DNA from: Deinandra increscens subsp. villosa
Lineage: Eukaryota > Streptophyta > Magnoliopsida > Asterales > Asteraceae
DNA length: 64,000 nt
Assembly (NCBI GenBank): GCA_039602395.1
Contig: JBCNJP010000226.1
Location: 186,001-250,000, forward strand
Reading direction: 5' to 3'
Notes under the pieces: model-generated
The model's input: only the letters and a program-made list of their open reading frames with translations
Databases searched by the model: none
What the model was told of the DNA's origin: nothing
Part shown: positions 53,928 to 64,000 of the stretch, in pieces
Layout: each line of letters begins with the position of its first letter
How positions within the stretch are numbered: the stretch's first letter is position 1
Program-made: the position numbers and the translations under genes

Positions 53928-54611
53928 TGTCACACCCCGGTCAACGGTTTGGGTGTGAGTCAGACTGAATCATAGTCGCAGATATACAGAACAACTTCTA
54001 CTAAATGCAAACGTCATTTAAAACATAATACCATTCATGTTCCAGCGGAAAGTCGTGCTGAAATGATATTGTCTTACATATGGATAAAAATCTTAGTTTG
54101 ATATTGAAATCATAAAGCAGTTTATTTAAGATAGGTCGGGACTACGACTCTGGTAAAGCAGGTTCGAAAGTTACAGTGAAGCACCATTTTCACGTCTTCC
54201 ATAAGAAGCTTAATTACCTGAGAAATAATGAGTTTAAAAGGTCAACATAAAGTTGGTGAGGTTCACAGGTTTATGATTCTACGGTAAGTTTGTAAAACAG
54301 TTTACGGTATACTTAAATGTTACGTTGGTTTACTGTTGTGGGTGTAAGATCTCACATGAACCTCAAATTCGAATACTAACGGATTACCCACTCATGGTAT
54401 TCTATCCCAAGAATACCGAACAGAGCAGAATAACTGATGTGTACCCCTTAACAATGTACGGAATCAGGTTTAGAGCGACCAAACTAGACAGGGTTGTCAA
54501 CCCAAATAGATCTATTCACTAGTTATTGTTTCGAGCAGAACTAATCGAATTCAATCAATAGTGGGATTTAGTTGTACAAACATTTATAACGATAAAGTAC
54601 CAGAGTTCAGG
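53928..54611. mobile_element. LTR fragment, TGTCACACCCC family (first)
   Basis: Starts TGTCACACCCCGG and continues about 680 bp before it is interrupted by the next LTR. Similar in its first bases to 50171 and 54612 but different further in, so it is a distinct family. No internal genes. Confidence 0.5.
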
Positions 54612-55195
54612 TGTCACACCCCGACCAATGGCGGAACACGTCAGGGCGCGATGATTGTCCAGATGCACACAACACTATTAATGTTGCAATATTCTTAATT
54701 AGCCCATTTCATAAACCAAATAAAACATTACATTACAAAAATCCAAATAGTCAAATACAACGAGTTAATCCAGTTTAATTTAGGTCTCGCTAAGTCCGCA
54801 TGCAACCTATGGTGTCATCAACAAGTAATCATCAAAGTAACAACAAACATGCAACATGTACAAAATAGGGTCAACTACGAATAGTTGATGAGTAATCATA
54901 GGTGTATACATATATATGATCATAGCTTGAACATGCGAATCAATGTTAAATCAGTGAACACGAGTATAGCAAACATGTAATGAACTAAAGCACATGGGGG
55001 TCGACGTAACCCAAGCCCTCGACATTTAGGCTTTCAATCACAAGGCGCCACACACGAGGCATGCCAAGTAGGTTGCCAAACCAACGGATCCATTATTGTA
55101 ACCCCGGCTCAAATGAGTTAATGGGATACGTCTATGAACATGAACATGAAAATGAGCAACACATAAGTACAACAATCAATTTTATCTCAAAAAAT
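54612..55195. mobile_element. LTR fragment related to the LTR at 50171
   Basis: Starts TGTCACACCCC and shares ATGATTGTCCAGATGCACAC and the block with AAGGCGCCACA and GTAACCC (55045-55110) with 50171-50670. Similarity fades after about 55140, so only part of the LTR is present. Confidence 0.7.
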
Positions 55196-56047
55196 GATTA
55201 AGTTTAATGAGATTTCTAAAAACATTAAGTGTTTATGATGAAACTTATGGGTTTACGATCCATTATTTGGGTTTGTGATCCATTAATTGGGTTCACGATC
55301 AGAAATTTGGGTTCACGATCGGGTCAATAAAAGTCCAGTCGGAAATGTCTCTCCCAATCGTAAACTACTAATTATCGTAAACACTAGAATCGTGAACACT
55401 GAATGATCGTAAACACGAGGATCGTAATCATCGATCGTAAACTTGGATCGTAAACGCCAGTCGTCGTCTTCAACCTCTCGACGATCATAAACATCGAGTC
55501 CGCCATGGATGAACCTGCAACAACCTCGGAAACACATTAATACCCATCAAACATGTAAAATGAACATCTATCACTACCTTTTTCGATTAACAATCACACC
55601 AGCGGCTCTTAACACGAGAAATCGACTCGAAATGTGAAGAAAAACGGAAAAAGATCACCGAGTGAAGAAAAACACAAAAAACACAAAATCCAAAAATATT
55701 CCGGCGAGATGACGTGAAATCAGTCGATTGAGGTGTGGTTTATGGTCGGGAATCGATTACGAAGGTTTTGGTGAGCTCGGGTTTCACACTGGGTGGTCGG
55801 TGGTTGCTCAGATCGCTTTTCCGGCAAGAGGACGCGGCGGTTAGGGTTTTCTGTGGAGGCGGTCGTAAACGCAGAGTGAGAGAGATAGAGTGAGTCGTAA
55901 ATGATGAAAGGGGATCGGAAATGTGGGTTTGTTGTAAACAAAATTTACACTAAGGCCCCCTCAAGTTTGAAAAACATACAACAAACTCCCAAAACTCTAA
56001 TAAATGATAATTCTCTTAAGAAAATGTTAATTTTGAGAATTTACAAC
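55196..56047 (-). repeat. Probable Copia LTR with TCGTAAAC motifs
   Basis: Non-coding. Positions 55240-55470 and 55860-55900 hold at least six (A/G)TCGTAAAC motifs plus the inverted GTTTACGATC, as in the leader at 43040-43460. A purine tract on minus at about 56040-56056 (GAGTCTGAGGAGAAGT) suggests that this is the 3' LTR of the Copia fragment to its right. The exact left end is unresolved. Confidence 0.45.
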
Positions 56048-57336
56048 ACTTCTCCTCAGACTCATACCCCGAGTATCTGATCATGATCATAAAATTTAAA
56101 AAATAATTTAAAAAAAAAATTTAAAGACTTGACAAAAATAAACCATAAAACACAAATAACCATATTGCATAATTAAATATTCACTTGCTTCGAAGTTGAT
56201 GTTTTTCATGGATCATACCAGACACATCTTTGACTGAGTAACCCTTTTCAGCTTCCGTTACTCGACGCTCTAGACGATTGCCCAAAATTTTGAAACCACA
56301 TAAACTCACATCCATATAAAAATTATAAGTGCTTAAATATGATACAGAATTACCGTCATGTTTAATAGTTCCCACACCCAATTGTTCATAGCAAAACCTA
56401 TCCAACCTCAGAGTTTATTAAGGATTCACAAACCCCCAATTTGAGGAACCATGCAACACCGCTATGACTACCACTTATTTTCTTAATTATCAGTTGGTGA
56501 TCAGGTCGGCCGCATAAGCACGCAGAGAAGACCAAACACAATAATTATTTATCTTTATATATATTTTTTTCATTTTTCTTTTTCTTTTCAATTTTCTTTT
56601 TCTTTTCATTTTTATGTGGTGCTTGTCATAACAGCAGAAACATGGCGTGTGAGAGAGTGAATACTAGGTGGATACCACTCTCAACCCATTTTTGCTGGGA
56701 CTCAATTTTTTAAACTATGTAAACTAGATGGAAAACTAAACATATATAGAAGTTAAGTTTACTGCACTTACTTGGATGGTCATAGTTTTTTGATTTAGCT
56801 TACCGACACATCAACTTCATAAAAACCTCAAACATATTTTTCAGATTTTCTGAAACATTGACATTTCTTCCCCTGTTTTGATCAGATCAGTCCTCGAAGG
56901 CAATCATCCTTAGGCCTTCAACACACATTTCAAAATTAGGACGAGGAAGGGGTTTTGTGAAAAGGTCTGAAACATTTTGATCTGAGCTTACCTTTTCCAA
57001 CTGAATCAACTTCCTATCATAGCAATCACGGATAAAGTGTACCTTGATATCTATATGCTTTGTTTTGGAATGTTGAACAGGGTTTTTGACAATTTGCAGA
57101 GCAGCAGCATTATCACAAAAGATTGGAGTGTTAATAAATTCCATACCGTAGTCTGTTAGCTGATTTTGAATCCATACTACCTGTGAGCATCCAGCTGATG
57201 CTGCCACATATTCAGCTTCTGCAGTTGACTTAGACACGGTATGCTGCTTCTTACTCTGCTAGGAGATGAGTCTGTCTCCCAAGAACTGACATCCTCCAGT
57301 TGTAGATTTCCTGTCAAGGTCACTACCTCCATAATC
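56048..57336 (-). mobile_element. 3' end of a Copia retrotransposon, truncated
   Basis: Minus-strand Copia remainder: RNase H at 56887-57336 and a 3' non-coding region at 56048-56886 that matches the 3' region of the element at 37985-43998. It ends abruptly at 57337, where another LTR element begins. Confidence 0.8.
56887..57336 (-). pseudogene. Copia RNase H domain fragment
   Basis: The minus-strand frame shows the canonical Copia RNase H blocks: DYGGSDLDRKSTTGGCQFLG and LIS, then a TAG at about 57259-57261 where the family has Trp, then SKKQHTVSKSTAEAEYVAA. CDNAAALQIVKNPVQHSKTKHIDI and the C-terminal VSDLFTKPL follow. The end of the reading frame is at 56887. The N-terminal reverse transcriptase is absent because the LTR at 57337 cuts the frame. 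RNase H removes the RNA strand during reverse transcription; this copy cannot act alone. Confidence 0.9.
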
Positions 57337-60300
57337 TGTGACAATTGCCACTTCCCGGGTTAACGTCGCTAAGTTTTTCCGTTAGTTCCGTTAGCCAACC
57401 CGCGACCCATTATTTGAATATATGCATATGTGTTAATGTTTATTTGCTAATTAATTTTAATAACTTGTTTTGTGAATTTATTTCGTGACCTTATGTGTTA
57501 TTTGTAAAATTTTACGTTTTCGGGTAAAACCCGGCTTCGTGTGTAAATTGGAATTTTTATGTGTAAATGATATTTATATTTTTCCCTACTAAACATTTCA
57601 TGTAAATAAGTTATAAACTTTTAGAAACATTTATAGTAATTTTATTTTACAAGTTTTAAGTTTAAACCCCATTTATATTGTGTTTTGAGATATATATGCT
57701 TAAAATGGAGATTGAAGGACCAAATGTGTAATTAATCAAACTTAAAAATCTGCCAAACACCCTCCTCCTCCCTCATTTCTCACGCATTCTTTCCCCTCTC
57801 CTCTCTTCTTACGGTTCCAAGCACACAAACACACACTTCAAAATTTCGACCTCCATCATCAAATCAAGCAAGGATTCAAGGTTTCTAGCTACCCCAAGGG
57901 TCAAGAACGCTAAAGGAAGCTTCTTCTCCATCACATCTTCTTCCATTTTCGTTTTTTCTTCAAGGTTTGTAAAAACCCTAGAACCCTAAATCCGAAATTT
58001 ATATGTTGCATGTGTGTTTTTGTGTGTTTATGTGCTAAATGGAGTGTTTTAATGCCCATGAACCATGATTTAGTTTAAGCTATGATAACTCTTGATTTGG
58101 GACAGATTTTAGAATGGGTTTAAAAGCTGGAAATTTGAGTTCAAAATCTGCTATGAATGTTCTTGGTGTTAGTTGGGTGTTTGGTTATGAGATTTGGGTG
58201 AAATATGCTTGTATGCTAGCCACATGTTCACATTTTGCTATGAGTATGATATGATTTTGATATGAACTTGTTTAGGACAGAAATTACATGTTAACATGAT
58301 TACAAACTTGTTAGTAGGTGTTAAATGATCAAATGAATGCTAAAATTCAAAAACCATAACTTTTGCAAACTCAAGATTTTTGACAGCTTTGACCAGAATT
58401 TTTGGTCAACTTGCAGCAGCCATAACTTACTCAATTTTTCTCGAAATCAGTTGATTCCTTTTCCCTAGTAAAGTATTATGTCTTAGCTTCGATTGGGCTA
58501 CTCGCACACTTTCTAAAACATCTGTTTGGTCATCCAAAACACTGCTGCAAGTTAGGTGCGCAGAGCTGTATTTTTCTGTGAAAAGTAGACTTTGCTTTTT
58601 GGTTGAGCATGATAATCTCGTTTTAATGAGGGGTTTGTTAAATAAAAATGAGTCTTATATATTAAAAGTAAGATCTGGAAGGTTTCATGTTCAAACTCTA
58701 AGTTTTGAATGAGTTATGCAAATTTTAAACCTACTTTGACTATTTTGCAAAAAGCTAAAATTTCCAACTTCCGACACGCATAACTTTCTCAATACTTATC
58801 CGATTGAGTTGATTCTTTTTGCAAAATTCCCTAAATGTTGATTAGTTAGTTCCTGCAAAATTTTAGGAGTTAACTCCAAGAAATGAGCAATTTAGCTATG
58901 TCACCAAATGGTGTGTTAATGTTTGACAAATGTGATTTTTGGCCAACTTCGTACGCGCATAACTTCCCCAATTCTTAACCTTTTTAGCTGATTCTTTATG
59001 CAACATGTTCTAAATATCGGGAAGTATATGTCGGTAAAATTTTAGAACCTAACTCCAAATATGGAGCAAATTAGGCGCATTCCCAAACGGTGTGTTAGTG
59101 ACAATAATGTTGATTTTTGCAAACTTCCGACGTGCATAACTTTCTCATTTCTTAACCTTTTGGGTTAATTATTTTTGCAACAAGTCCTAAATGATATTTA
59201 GTATATGTTTGTAAAATTTAAGAAGTTAATTCCAAGTATTGTGGATTTTAGCTATGTCATTAGTTAGGTGCTTAAAGTTTGACTTTCTGGGTCAAGTTTG
59301 ACTTTCTGGGTCAAGTTTGACTTTTTGGGTCAAATTTGACTTAAGTTGCAATTTCTTGTTTTTCTTCCAAATTGGGACTTGTATGTGCATTGTGTGGCTT
59401 GTATGATTGTATGAAACATGTTTAGGTGTTTATGTGCTATTTTCGTCCTAGCGACACCTACTAATTTGATTAGGCCATATTTTACCCGAATAGGTTAATT
59501 TTGACCAACCGGTGGAACCAAGTGCTGAGTACCAGTGCACCCTAAGGTGAGCTTCACTTACTATTATTGTTATATCCAGTTTAGGATGATAACGCACAAA
59601 TAGTTGCATCCGGTGGAGGATGGCAACCCAACGGTAAAGGTATTTCTTTACTTGAGTAACTTTCCGACAAAATATCACATGTTGCACTGAATTGCTTTTA
59701 ATACAAAAGTCCTTACTTTCGGGCCGTTAATATACAGTAGCGAGGTAATATTGAGTAGTACTACTGGGGATTGACACCCCCGCTCAGCGGTGCACGGGAT
59801 GCACCCTCCCGACTGGCGGTCGGACTGAGATCAATGTTAGCCTACCCATCGTGATCCGGATAGACACGGGAAGGCAAGGTTCATAGGTACCCCCTATCAA
59901 AACATTGTCAGCTTCGGTTACGAACAATTCAGGTGGACATAACTATAGGCTAGCTACCTACGATATGGAATTTTACTGATTTTATGAATATTGATTGTGT
60001 TTTACCTTTCTTTATTCATATACATTAGGTCTACATGTGACGTGTAGACCGCTTTAGTGAACTCACCAGCCTTGGCTGACACTTGATTGTTGAATGCTTT
60101 TCAGGTTGCTTGGAGGATCATGGATGGCACGGGCGTTGGCAATACTTACCTTTTGTAAAACCCTTTTGGAAATTGTATTTCAGATACTTAGTAATCACTT
60201 TTACTATACAACAACCATGTAAACTTTTAATGCTTCCGCTAATTTTGTTAAATGTAAACTCTGATTTATTAAATGTAATTCTTGACTGGTTTACCCTTTA

Positions 60301-60392
60301 ACTATGGCTTGGTTGTAACTAAAGAATTGGATCCTGGTCTGGATCACACCCCACACGGTTGTACTCCGTTAGTGGAAATTAGGGGTGTGACA
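57337..60392 (+). repeat. Left LTR of the plus-strand derivative
   Basis: About 3.06 kb. Contains three diverged 178-bp tandem units starting at about 58769, 58948 and 59125 (each with GCATAACTT and AACTCCAA), perhaps a fourth near 58400. A 20-bp unit GTTTGACTTTCTGGGTCAA is repeated three times at about 59277-59336. The small ORFs are not genes. Confidence 0.85.
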
Positions 60393-60393
60393 G

Positions 60394-60410
60394 ATTGGTA
60401 TCAGAGCCCT
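60394..60410 (+). promoter_or_regulatory. Primer-binding site (tRNA-Met type)
   Basis: ATTGGTATCAGAGCCC next to the left LTR end. Confidence 0.85.
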
Positions 60411-63400
60411 TGGTTACAGCGAACCAGAACATTTCAAAAAGTGTTTTCTGAACTGTAACTGTCTTTGAAAGCTTTGGTTACAACTCTTTCCCAAAAGTAT
60501 TGCTACGCGTGCCGAAGACGATCCTCACTTGATTCATTCGGTTTATGTCTGTATAGGACTTGCATTCTTGATGTAAACAGTAGGTTACATGTAATGTGAA
60601 ATGTTTGAAATCTATGCTTAGCTTTGTTATATGTATAACGGATTCGTGATCGAGTCGGACAATAACTACTCTATATCTTTAAGTTAAGTTAGGGGCATTG
60701 TAGCATGCCCTACCCATACCTCTGCTGAACCACTTGCTTACTAAATCATACCAACGGTAAACTTTAAATTAGATGAGCTGTTATTCTTAGAACTTGTCTC
60801 CTTGGCAAATCCCAGTCAGTTACCTTTGGTTTAATGACCACATTTTTGATACTTACCCCTCGGAAACCACATACTACCCCATTAAACCTGGTAGCTAAAG
60901 TAAGAGGAACCAACGTGACCATACAAGGTAAATTACCGTTACGGGTGCACACGTAAATGTAATTCATAGTGTATGGAAACCCTGGGGAACTCCTACTCGG
61001 AAAACCATCGGTTGTAAGGGATACGACCTTTCATTTCGAAACTCTCATGACATAGATTTTCAAGCTTATGGTCCTCAACCATATTCATTTCGCTATCACA
61101 CCTATTCTCATTTCTCTTATATATGGTCTTCACCCTATCAAAATCCTTTAAAATTGCTTGTGCAAATGATAACCCCGGTAAGACATCCCATCACTCACAC
61201 CATCCGACGATAAAGATCTTCCCTCGCTGCGAGCGAGCCGTGGTTAAACTCTTTACTCACTCTAATTTATCCGCAATCCTAACTCTTCCCCTATGACGTT
61301 AACTACTACAACCCTCCTTCAAGCTCTCTCAATTGTACAACAACTTCATAAACTCTAATCTGATGGAAACCCAGACCTCTTCGATGGACAATTACACCTC
61401 AACCATTGGGACCAACCTTTCGGCAGGAAAATCTTGTGGAATTCTCCCCTCTTGACTAGTGATCACGTCAAGATTATAAACACTTTATACCTCACTACAA
61501 ATACAGTTTCGCCCAACGGAGCGATGTAGGTTACTTCTCGAACCCGTACGGTCTGCTTATTCTTTAAACACTCGATTCGTCTGTGAACTTGACTACCAAT
61601 GAACCTTCTACTCTTATATTCTTGTGTGACTTGGAGGTCCTCAAGCCTTGAGCCATCACGGCTAATTAACCTCATCAATGACATTCCCATGCACTTCTTT
61701 GTCAGAAGTTCCCGTACGACAGACACTGACAACCAGCAATAGGCAGCTGCATGCTAGGAAAGTTCCACAACATCATACATTGATATCCATTGTCCTCATT
61801 CCTCCTTCTCTAGAAAGACTCTCCTTGGTAACCCCTGTTTCATAACCATTGGTGACTGAACCAAATGATTGACCCGAACTTTTGAGACACGCGTAAGGAA
61901 GTAGATTGACTTCAGATTTGACGAAGACGCGGTTGAATTTATCGTATATGCGGCGAGCTACCCGAGGATCACCGAAAGCGACCCAAGTACCTGATATATT
62001 TTTTTTTACATCTTATATGCAATGCGACTTTTCGAGACGCAGTAGACCTCGCGGAACCTTAGTTACGATTCGTATTTACACTCATTGAAAGCCAGGTAGT
62101 ATTTGAATTCGTCAGCACTTGGTATTTCGGAAACCCACTCTTACTACACGTTTTCACTTTTACTTACTCTTGAGGGCCAATGTAAACTGGTGTTCAATTC
62201 TTCTGTACGGTACCACCGTCCCAAATCGTTCTTCTCCAGACTCGTGTCAGTTGTACCGGATGACTCTCTTCAGAACGTATAGTTGCAACTACCCTACACT
62301 AGCTACCACACCTTTCATCCTGAATCTCTAATCGCATACTTGACTTCATTTATGCTTCTAAAAATAACCTTTCGGTCATTAGGACGTCACCCTTATTTTG
62401 GATCCTTACCGGAGGGTAATATGCGTAACGATATATCCCATGTTGGCGAACCTCAGTGAAAGACTACATTATCTCTTGAATCTACTTCAGAAACTCGAAT
62501 TGTATTTGCGTTGCGTCCGCTAAACTATTGAAAAATTCCCACCCCGGGTGAAGACCCCACCGACCGAAAATGTGGGAAAACCTTTTTGTTGCAAAATTCA
62601 AAATTTTCACATGATTGCATGGTTTCAAAATTTTCTCTCCCATTCAAACCCAAAAGCACCGGGGAACGACATAAGAAACCTTATTTTCAAGTATATTATC
62701 TAACAAGATTTGTCAAATAACCAGGAATGGCAAGGAAACTGGTACACCCGCAACGTGCTGGTAGTGTGGTGGATTAGCCGCGGTAAACCCTATACATAAG
62801 CAATATCGGCATGTGGAAGGTGGGATTAGTGCTGAACCACATATTTACCTTGAAATCATAGACAAAAACCTTATGTTGAGAAACTTCATTTAATGGGACA
62901 GCGCCCACAATAAAACAAAATCTATGTTATTTCCGTTGTGATTTCCTATGTCCCTCATGCATATTTTCACTAGAAGGGACATACACAGTTTAATTAAATA
63001 AAACTTGTTGTTTTTCAACCCTCTAGATTGAGAGGAAACATCCTGATATAAATTTCCTACTAAGGGTCAAATATAGATTACGACTCAGATGAACAACAAC
63101 GTTTTAACAACTCAAGTTTTGTATTATAAAAGACAAATCACATGTTCTTTGGAGCAACCCCGTGACTTTTCCAGGACCCTTATCAACGTTTACTCGTCCC
63201 AGATCCATACTCGTCTTGGTTCACCATGGAAATTGGTGAAATAATCCATTTGGTCCTCTAGTTATTGCATTTCTGACATACCACGACTTGTTAACCTCGC
63301 GTACGCCTAAATTGTCACCGACTTGGTGAAATAGAGCACTTCTTTATGAAATTACCGCACTTCTTTATGAGATTACTACGCTTACCCGTTATGCTATTGG

Positions 63401-63892
63401 TACTACGATACCTTGCAGCGTCACCTGCCTATACCTTTTCTGCGAACTGTAAGAACCACCCGATCTTAGCCAAATTCAAGGATGCATAACCACCCTCCAG
63501 ATACGTTAACATTCGAACCTTTTTGCAGCACTTCTTACCTCTACCGTGTCATTTGACACAATACTTTCTGTTATCTTATTGGATACCATAGATGAAGACT
63601 ACTCGGACATATGGTCACTATGTCATATTAAATACTTTGATTTCGGATATGGTGTCATCGTGACACTCGTTAAACCTAACCACGCGATACGATTCAACTC
63701 ACTCATGGAAACGTTTGTTATAGAAAATCACTCTTCATACGATCATGCGAAATGTTCATTCGATGCTTTTTAATCATATACCGACCATCACTTTTCTCTT
63801 GGAACAGAAAACTTGGACTCTCTCATGACGATCCGTGAAACGGTTAGCACTACGACAATTTTCGGGACGAAAATTCTTTAACATGGGGAGGC
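60411..63892 (+). other. Interior of the plus-strand derivative, no genes seen
   Basis: Short ORFs of 60-90 codons on both strands with no retrotransposon motif. Ends with a purine tract beside the right LTR. Confidence 0.6.
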
Positions 63893-64000
63893 TGTGACAA
63901 TTGCCACTTCCCAGGTTAACGTCGCTAAGTTTTTCCGTTAGTTCCGTTAGCGAACCCGCGACCCGTTATTTGAATATTTGCATATGTGCTAATGTTTATT
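63893..64000 (+). repeat. Start of the right LTR, cut by the window end
   Basis: 108 bp matching 57337-57444 with five differences by eye. Confidence 0.9.

Larger units (their letters stand above)
57337..64000 (+). mobile_element. Large plus-strand LTR retrotransposon derivative (LARD type), extends past the window
   Basis: The left LTR is 57337-60392 (about 3.06 kb, TGTGACAATTGCC...GGTGTGACA), followed at once by a primer-binding site (TTGGTATCAGAGCCC). A purine tract with CATGGGGAGGC precedes a second LTR start at 63893. The 3.5-kb interior has no gag or pol frame. It is inserted in the Copia RNase H. The right end and target duplication lie outside the window. Confidence 0.85.

Overview
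This is a plant nuclear window, probably from a eudicot of the daisy family (Asteraceae). The family call is an inference from an ACD6/ITN1-like ankyrin-PGG gene, the style of the LTR families and the AT-rich introns. Almost all of it is transposable element (TE) sequence, much of it nested. I saw no rRNA, tRNA or CRISPR. The only clear host gene is the broken ankyrin-PGG gene on the minus strand (8454-16626). A 500-base run of N (3037-3536) is an assembly gap.

Layout. 1-2214: AT-rich DNA and a PIF/Harbinger-like MITE with perfect 15-bp ends. 2233-8222: a 6-kb unit bounded by ~230-bp inverted repeats (Mutator-like). It encloses gene-like fragments, the gap and an array of 17 CACGTG boxes. 8454-16626: the ankyrin-PGG gene. 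Its introns carry foldback elements and a 2.1-kb gag-only Copia element, and one exon is split by a 1.83-kb Harbinger element that itself encodes a Myb/SANT-like protein. 17046-20960: a non-LTR retrotransposon with one intact 1066-codon ORF (reverse transcriptase plus a C-terminal restriction-like endonuclease signature). 21330-23798: a foldback MITE and two hAT elements, one carrying a piece of a LIN-like E3 ligase gene. 23840-28449: sparse non-coding DNA ending in a 274-bp tandem repeat.

28450-36588: an Athila-like Gypsy element with 1.6-kb LTRs and a perfect 5-bp target duplication, with gag and protease but no polymerase. 37263-37924: a foldback element in a (TA)n tract. 37985-43998: a minus-strand gag-only Copia element with an unusual TCGTAAAC-rich leader. 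43999-52667: a minus-strand large retrotransposon derivative with 2.5-kb LTRs, the left one truncated. 52668-57336: a truncated exon of unknown origin, two LTR fragments and a Copia 3' end with RNase H. 57337 to the end: a plus-strand element with ~3-kb LTRs that cuts the Copia RNase H reading frame.

The elements do not form a working pathway. The biology is insertion history: which element landed in which, which host pieces were captured, and which short palindromes recur in the LTR and leader regions of otherwise unrelated families. The points most worth following are the Harbinger insertion in the ankyrin exon, the intact REL-type retrotransposon, the G-box array, and the hairpin and TCGTAAAC motif clusters.
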